Shown here: positions 60,153 through 64,000 of the stretch, in pieces
Layout of the letters: every line of letters begins with the position of its first letter
How positions within the stretch are numbered: position 1 is the first letter of the stretch
From: Sthenelais limicola
Taxonomy: Eukaryota; Annelida; Polychaeta; Phyllodocida; Sigalionidae
Reading direction: 5' to 3'
Assembly: GCA_942159475.1 (NCBI GenBank)
Contig: OW804095.1
Span: 94,067,740-94,131,739, forward strand
DNA: 64,000 bases
Made by a program: the position numbers and the translations under genes
Notes under the pieces: model-generated
What the model was told of the DNA's origin: nothing
What the model saw: the letters and a program-made list of their open reading frames with translations, nothing else
Databases searched by the model: none

Positions 60153-60288
60153 CAATGTATTTGGAATAAATATATGACTTGACATATTAAAATACTGTAA
60201 CGCATGACAAAGATGTATATCAATGTATTTGGAATAAATATATGGCTTGACATATTAAAATACTGTAACGCATGACAAAGATGTATAT
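60153..60288 (+). repeat. 68-bp tandem repeat, two units
   Basis: CAATGTATTTGGAATAAATA...AAAGATGTATAT occupies 60153-60220 and 60221-60288 with a single visible difference (GACTT versus GGCTT). The 66-aa minus-strand frame here is a repeat artefact. Confidence 0.9.
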
Positions 60289-60325
60289 TTAAAACTGAGG
60301 AAATGCTATATATATATATACACAA

Positions 60326-61375
60326 GCATGTATACAAAACAGATATACACAAAAACTAAGCATGCACTCCAAACCCTGTATTAAAATGTCATAATTGACG
60401 ACTGGAAACGTGTATACAAAACACGTATACACACAGACTACCAAGTCGTATACAAAGTGTTGTAATTACCAACTGGAAACATGTACTGGAAACATGTATA
60501 CAAAACAGTTATACATACGCAACGACTACAGACACTAAACTAAACATGCACATAACATACAAAATATATATGAAGTAGTCACTACACTATTTATCCACCA
60601 GCATGCAAATTAGATATATAATACCAGTGTTTACATACCCCTGTTTTTATTGTAGGGTGACGCAACATTACAGATCAGATTTAAAACTTAAAAATGGGGT
60701 AAAACACCTCCATAAAGTGGAGTATAATCATTACCCTAAATACCCGTTGGTTCCGATAGTGATAAAAAAACAAAACAAACTAAACCCTCATTAACGTGTG
60801 TTACAGAAAGTGGGAGATGGACGTTTGATCTATTGTTTGAAAACACCGACATTTCTTCTTTAAACATGTATACAAAACAGATATACACAAAAACTAAAGA
60901 CTACCAAGTCGTATACAAAGTGTTGTAATCACCAACTGGAAACATGTATACAAAACAGTTATACATACACAACGACTACAGACTGGTATACAAAGCAATA
61001 AACTAAGCATGCACATAACATACAAAATATATATGAAGTAATCACTACACTATTTATTCACCAGCATGCAAATTAGGTATATAATACCAGTGTTTACATA
61101 CCCCTGTTTTTATTGTAGGGTGACGCAACATTACAGATCAGATTTAAAACTTAAAAATGGGGTAAAACTCCTCCATAAAGTGGAGTATAATCATCACCCG
61201 AAATACTCGTTGGTTCCAATAAAAAAAACAATCACAGCAGTGATAAAAAAAAAACAAAAAAAAACAAAAAAAACAACAAAACCCTCATTAACGAGAGTTA
61301 CAGAAAGTGGGAGATGGACGTTTGATCTATTCTTCGGAAACACCGGCATTTCTTCTTTGGACGATCTCCTGAAAT
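60326..61375 (+). repeat. Roughly 0.5-kb direct duplication upstream of the polymerase gene
   Basis: Block 1 (about 60326-60863) and block 2 (about 60864-61375) share CATGTATACAAAACAGATAT, then ACCAAGTCGTATACAAAGTG, GAAACATGTATACAAAACAG, CACCAGCATGCAAATTAG and a 150-bp highly similar stretch starting CCAGTGTTTACATACCCCTG. Block 1 has extra sequence near its start, and block 2 has longer A-runs. Both end with AGTGGGAGATGGACGTTTGA and a short, similar tail. It may be the terminal or promoter-proximal region of the element that carries the polymerase. Confidence 0.8.
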
Positions 61376-61431
61376 GTAAAAGTAGAACATTTTTTATTAC
61401 TTATGTTTTAAATTATGCATTCTATTTTTAG
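61066..61431 (+). CDS. Small upstream ORF in the duplicated block, unknown function
   Basis: A 121-codon frame (first Met after 61066) with a lysine-rich low-complexity middle from A-runs and a C-terminal part containing ESGRWTFDLFFGNTGISSLD. The equivalent frame in block 1 (from 60603) is broken in its A-run, while the amino-acid sequence on either side remains similar. It is in the same frame as the polymerase, separated only by a TAG at 61429-61431. A GT (61376) to AG (61431) pair looks like a 56-nt intron, but removing it would place a TAA at the joint. No family recognised. It may be non-coding. Confidence 0.3.
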   Translation: MQIRYIIPVFTYPCFYCRVTQHYRSDLKLKNGVKLLHKVEYNHHPKYSLVPIKKTITAVIKKKQKKTKKTTKPSLTRVTESGRWTFDLFFGNTGISSLDDLLKCKSRTFFITYVLNYAFYF

Positions 61432-61434
61432 AAA

Positions 61435-64000
61435 ATGGTGAATAGCAAGGTATATTGCCGGTACTGCAACACGAGGTTTGCAACGGAGGAAGAGAAGACT
61501 GTACACTTAAAATCATGCAAACCATATATCGCATCGAGGACTTGTAAACATTGTGGAAAACAATTTTCAAGACCAGTCAAGAAAAGGGGACATGAACTAA
61601 TATGCAAAAATAAAGAGCAAAACTGCTCTTCCACAGAGGCAGAATCCTCAACTACACAATCTTCTAACAACACCAATGCAACCCCCTCAACATCGAAGGA
61701 GATTAATACCCGATTTAATACTGGAACAAAGGTGCATAAAAAAACGCAAATCACATGTCATGATTGTGATAAACATTTTGATGCTTGGCATGAACTTTTT
61801 AAACATAGACGCGCACACCATTCTCATTACAGAGGGGAAACAGATGAGCATTTAAGTTGTTTTCAACAAGATGGACTTCATTCGTACCCATTTGCACCTG
61901 ATAACGCCCCATGGATGGACGAGGGTGGGAATGAAGTGTATCCAGAACTGAAGGAGATGTATGAGGAAAACAAGGGAATAATATTAGCTGCACATGAGAG
62001 GGGTAAAGTGAGGGGTGTGTACAATTTTCCACTAAACCCGTCATCATCCGAAATGCGTATTGGAGATAAGATGAAGAGTGTATACGATTGCGAGTTTGAT
62101 GCTTTTAAATTTAACATTTCATTTGGGTATATATTAAAACATGTGGAGACGGGGGAATTGAGGTACTACGCCGCATACTTAAACAACACTGTTTTTAATT
62201 TCCCGAGATCAATTTCATCGCAAAAAGATCTTTTGGCAGTTGTTTCTGAATTAAATGGGATGGGTTTAACAGATTGGGGTAGAATAGATCGCCCAAACAC
62301 TAAATGGATCCTGTCCACTATTACAAACGTCAATTTTTTTGTGTTTAGACGCAATTATTTAATAGGCGCTCCCCAATCATTCCCCACTCACCTACGTGAT
62401 TCTACTTCAATTAAACTGTTGGAAAAGAATTGTAAGGGACAAAAGTATGAAGACAACCTTTGTCTGTTTAGATGTTTGATGTGTCACATGAACCCGCTAC
62501 AACGATCACCTGCACAAAAAGAAGTTGCGGATGTGTACAGATCATACCGCGAATTTGTGGGTGGGGGTATACCAGAAAACCCTAAAGCATTTGAAGGTAT
62601 AACAATGGAACAGATTGAACTTTTTGAGGAATGTTTTCAAATTGGGGTTTTTGTTTTATCTCTACATGACGACTTTTCATCAACTCTAGTCAGAAAACCA
62701 CCCCACTCCCTCCCTCACGTAATGCATGTTAACCTGCATAAAAACCACTTCAGTTACATATCCAAAATCGAATCATATGCAAAAAAATTTGTTTGTAACA
62801 TATGCTCCAGACACTTTAACTGCAAATCGAACCTTACAAGACACTCAAACAAATGTTTTTTTAAAACAAAATTTAAATATCCGGGTGGTGTATACACAAC
62901 CCCACCTTCTGTCTTTGAGGATTTAGAGCAAGCTGGAGTTTATGTAGATAAAAGTTTAAGGAACTATGAGTGGTTTGCAGTTTATGACTTTGAAGCATTG
63001 CAAAACGATATTAGGGGTGGGGAGTCGGATACAAACCAACTTAAATGGACGTCAGAACACGTTCCAATATCAGTCAGTGTTTCATCAAACGTTGGAGAAT
63101 ATACTGACCCAAAATGTTTTATTGACGAAAATGCAAACTTGTTGTTAGACTCCTTAGTTTTTTACCTGTCGGAAATAAGTGCTAAAGCTGAGCAACTTGC
63201 GAAAGATAAGTGGGGGCATGTGTTTGACGCCATTGATGAAATGGTTGAAAAGTGGTCCAACATTAATAGGGGGGAAAGTGAAAATCGGGGAAAAAACAAC
63301 CGTAAAGATTCCCCATCCAAAAGCATGTTAAAGTATTTGCTGCGGTTAAAAAGAAGGTTTGAGTTGTACACTTCCCGTTTACCTGTTTTAGGATTTAATT
63401 CATCAAAGTATGATATTAACCTTGTTAAGAAGCATCTTTTACAAAAACTGGATTTAACTATATCGGTTAAAAAGAGAAAAAGTGTAGAACCCGAAAGATC
63501 TCGAAAAAGGCGTAGGGTTGAGCTACTGGGGAGTGACTATGTTGATGATGAGGCGGGTGAGGATAATGGGGATGTAAGTGAAGAAGATTATAACAGTGAT
63601 TTGGGAGCTGATGAACAGGGTGGGTTTGATGAAGAAGAGGAGCAAATTAGGATGTATGGAGATGGGGGGAGTGGAGATGAGGAGACACAATATACTCAAA
63701 AAGATGTGTTTGTTATTAAAAAGGGGAATGCTTATTCTGCAATAACAACGTCCAACTTTCTATTTCTCGATATCCTTAATTTTTTGGCTCCGGGAACAAA
63801 CTACTCAGGGTTTTTAAAAGCATATGGAGTCAAAGAAAAGAAAGGGTATTTTCCATATGACTACCTAGATTCGTTTGAGAAGCTGAATGACACATGTTTA
63901 CCACCATACGAATGTTTTTTTTCAAATATGAGGGGTGTTAACCTTTTGAATGACGAGTATGAGAAGTGGGTTGTTAGCGACCAACGTCAACCAAAACCTA
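61435..64000 (+). CDS. Protein-primed family-B DNA polymerase, Maverick/Polinton (adintovirus-like) type, 3' end outside window
   Basis: An 855-codon frame from ATG (good context AAAATGG) with no stop up to the window edge. Order: zinc fingers C8-C11-H24-C28, C37-C40-H53-C57 and C108-C111-H124-H128; a conserved-looking block with VYNFPLN (about 194) and FGYILKHVETGELRYY (about 231-246); an OTU-protease-like nucleophile context D340-N-L-C343-L-F with a candidate histidine at H438 in NHFSYI; a further C-x2-C...H-x3-C finger (C454-C474); exonuclease motif I AVYDFEAL (D518, E520); exonuclease motif II GFNSSKYDIN (N655, D660); a basic then strongly acidic insert (about 685-760); and sequence up to KGYFPYDYLDSF that fits the exo III region. 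The palm motifs lie beyond 64000. Polymerases of this architecture replicate Polintons and related viruses inside the nucleus. The family call is from motif order and memory of the family, not a search. Confidence 0.8.
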   Translation, partial: MVNSKVYCRYCNTRFATEEEKTVHLKSCKPYIASRTCKHCGKQFSRPVKKRGHELICKNKEQNCSSTEAESSTTQSSNNTNATPSTSKEINTRFNTGTKVHKKTQITCHDCDKHFDAWHELFKHRRAHHSHYRGETDEHLSCFQQDGLHSYPFAPDNAPWMDEGGNEVYPELKEMYEENKGIILAAHERGKVRGVYNFPLNPSSSEMRIGDKMKSVYDCEFDAFKFNISFGYILKHVETGELRYYAAYLNNTVFNFPRSISSQKDLLAVVSELNGMGLTDWGRIDRPNTKWILSTITNVNFFVFRRNYLIGAPQSFPTHLRDSTSIKLLEKNCKGQKYEDNLCLFRCLMCHMNPLQRSPAQKEVADVYRSYREFVGGGIPENPKAFEGITMEQIELFEECFQIGVFVLSLHDDFSSTLVRKPPHSLPHVMHVNLHKNHFSYISKIESYAKKFVCNICSRHFNCKSNLTRHSNKCFFKTKFKYPGGVYTTPPSVFEDLEQAGVYVDKSLRNYEWFAVYDFEALQNDIRGGESDTNQLKWTSEHVPISVSVSSNVGEYTDPKCFIDENANLLLDSLVFYLSEISAKAEQLAKDKWGHVFDAIDEMVEKWSNINRGESENRGKNNRKDSPSKSMLKYLLRLKRRFELYTSRLPVLGFNSSKYDINLVKKHLLQKLDLTISVKKRKSVEPERSRKRRRVELLGSDYVDDEAGEDNGDVSEEDYNSDLGADEQGGFDEEEEQIRMYGDGGSGDEETQYTQKDVFVIKKGNAYSAITTSNFLFLDILNFLAPGTNYSGFLKAYGVKEKKGYFPYDYLDSFEKLNDTCLPPYECFFSNMRGVNLLNDEYEKWVVSDQRQPKP

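Noticed and set aside
61376..61431. 56-nt intron joining the upstream small ORF to the polymerase
   Set aside because: GT...AG borders exist, but removal creates a TAA at the joint in the upstream frame.
61428..63371. Minus-strand ORFs opposite the polymerase
   Set aside because: Shadow frames; the plus strand carries the motif-rich open frame.

Overview
This looks like nuclear DNA of an animal, most likely a marine invertebrate. It is AT-rich, gene-poor and packed with decayed eukaryotic transposable elements: tyrosine-recombinase (YR) retrotransposons, several LINE types, tRNA-derived SINEs, inverted-repeat MITEs and Helitron-like ends. There are no bacterial-style operons, ribosome binding sites, CRISPR arrays, rRNA genes or convincing functional tRNA genes. 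I found no host gene I would defend. The phylum cannot be fixed from the sequence alone; an echinoderm, hemichordate, mollusc, brachiopod or cnidarian would all fit.

Layout. 1-0.8 kb: remnant of a YR (Ngaro/DIRS-like) retroelement. 3.4-5.45 kb: a 2.06 kb non-coding element with 30-bp terminal inverted repeats and at least six 14- to 17-bp near-palindromes, inserted inside a tRNA-derived SINE. 9.4-10.2 kb: two inverted-repeat MITEs. 10.5-10.9 kb: LINE tail. 11-21 kb: mostly unassigned DNA with a strong hairpin at 12.2 kb and short tandem repeats. 21.5 kb: YR-element gag fragment. 23.3-24.05 kb: two LINE remnants. 27 kb: another YR-element RT fragment. 28.2-31.25 kb: a MITE, a duplicated 285-bp repeat and an L1/Tx1-like LINE split by a minisatellite. 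31.4-34.8 kb: the best preserved retroelement, an Ngaro-like YR retrotransposon with A1-ORFs-B1-A2-B2 split direct repeats, lacking the first half of RT. 34.8-36.5 kb: foldback element and MITE. 37.1 and 47.0 kb: two copies of a Helitron-like 3' end. 40.7 and 44.1 kb: further inverted-repeat elements. 45.1-46.0 kb: LINE tail. 49.9-52.45 kb: 5'-truncated LINE between 48-bp direct repeats. 55.3 kb: SINE. 59-61.4 kb: tandemly repeated DNA.

The most notable gene starts at 61435 and runs open off the window end (855 codons without a stop). It is a protein-primed family-B DNA polymerase of the Maverick/Polinton (adintovirus-like) type, with zinc fingers and an OTU-protease-like segment in front of the exonuclease domain. 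Its intact frame contrasts with the decay of almost everything else, so the window probably enters a young giant DNA transposon or endogenised virus continuing beyond 64000.

The elements show a history of nesting: a TIR element inside a SINE, a minisatellite inside a LINE, a MITE at the joint of a tandem duplication, and a foldback element 15 bp from the Ngaro-like terminus.
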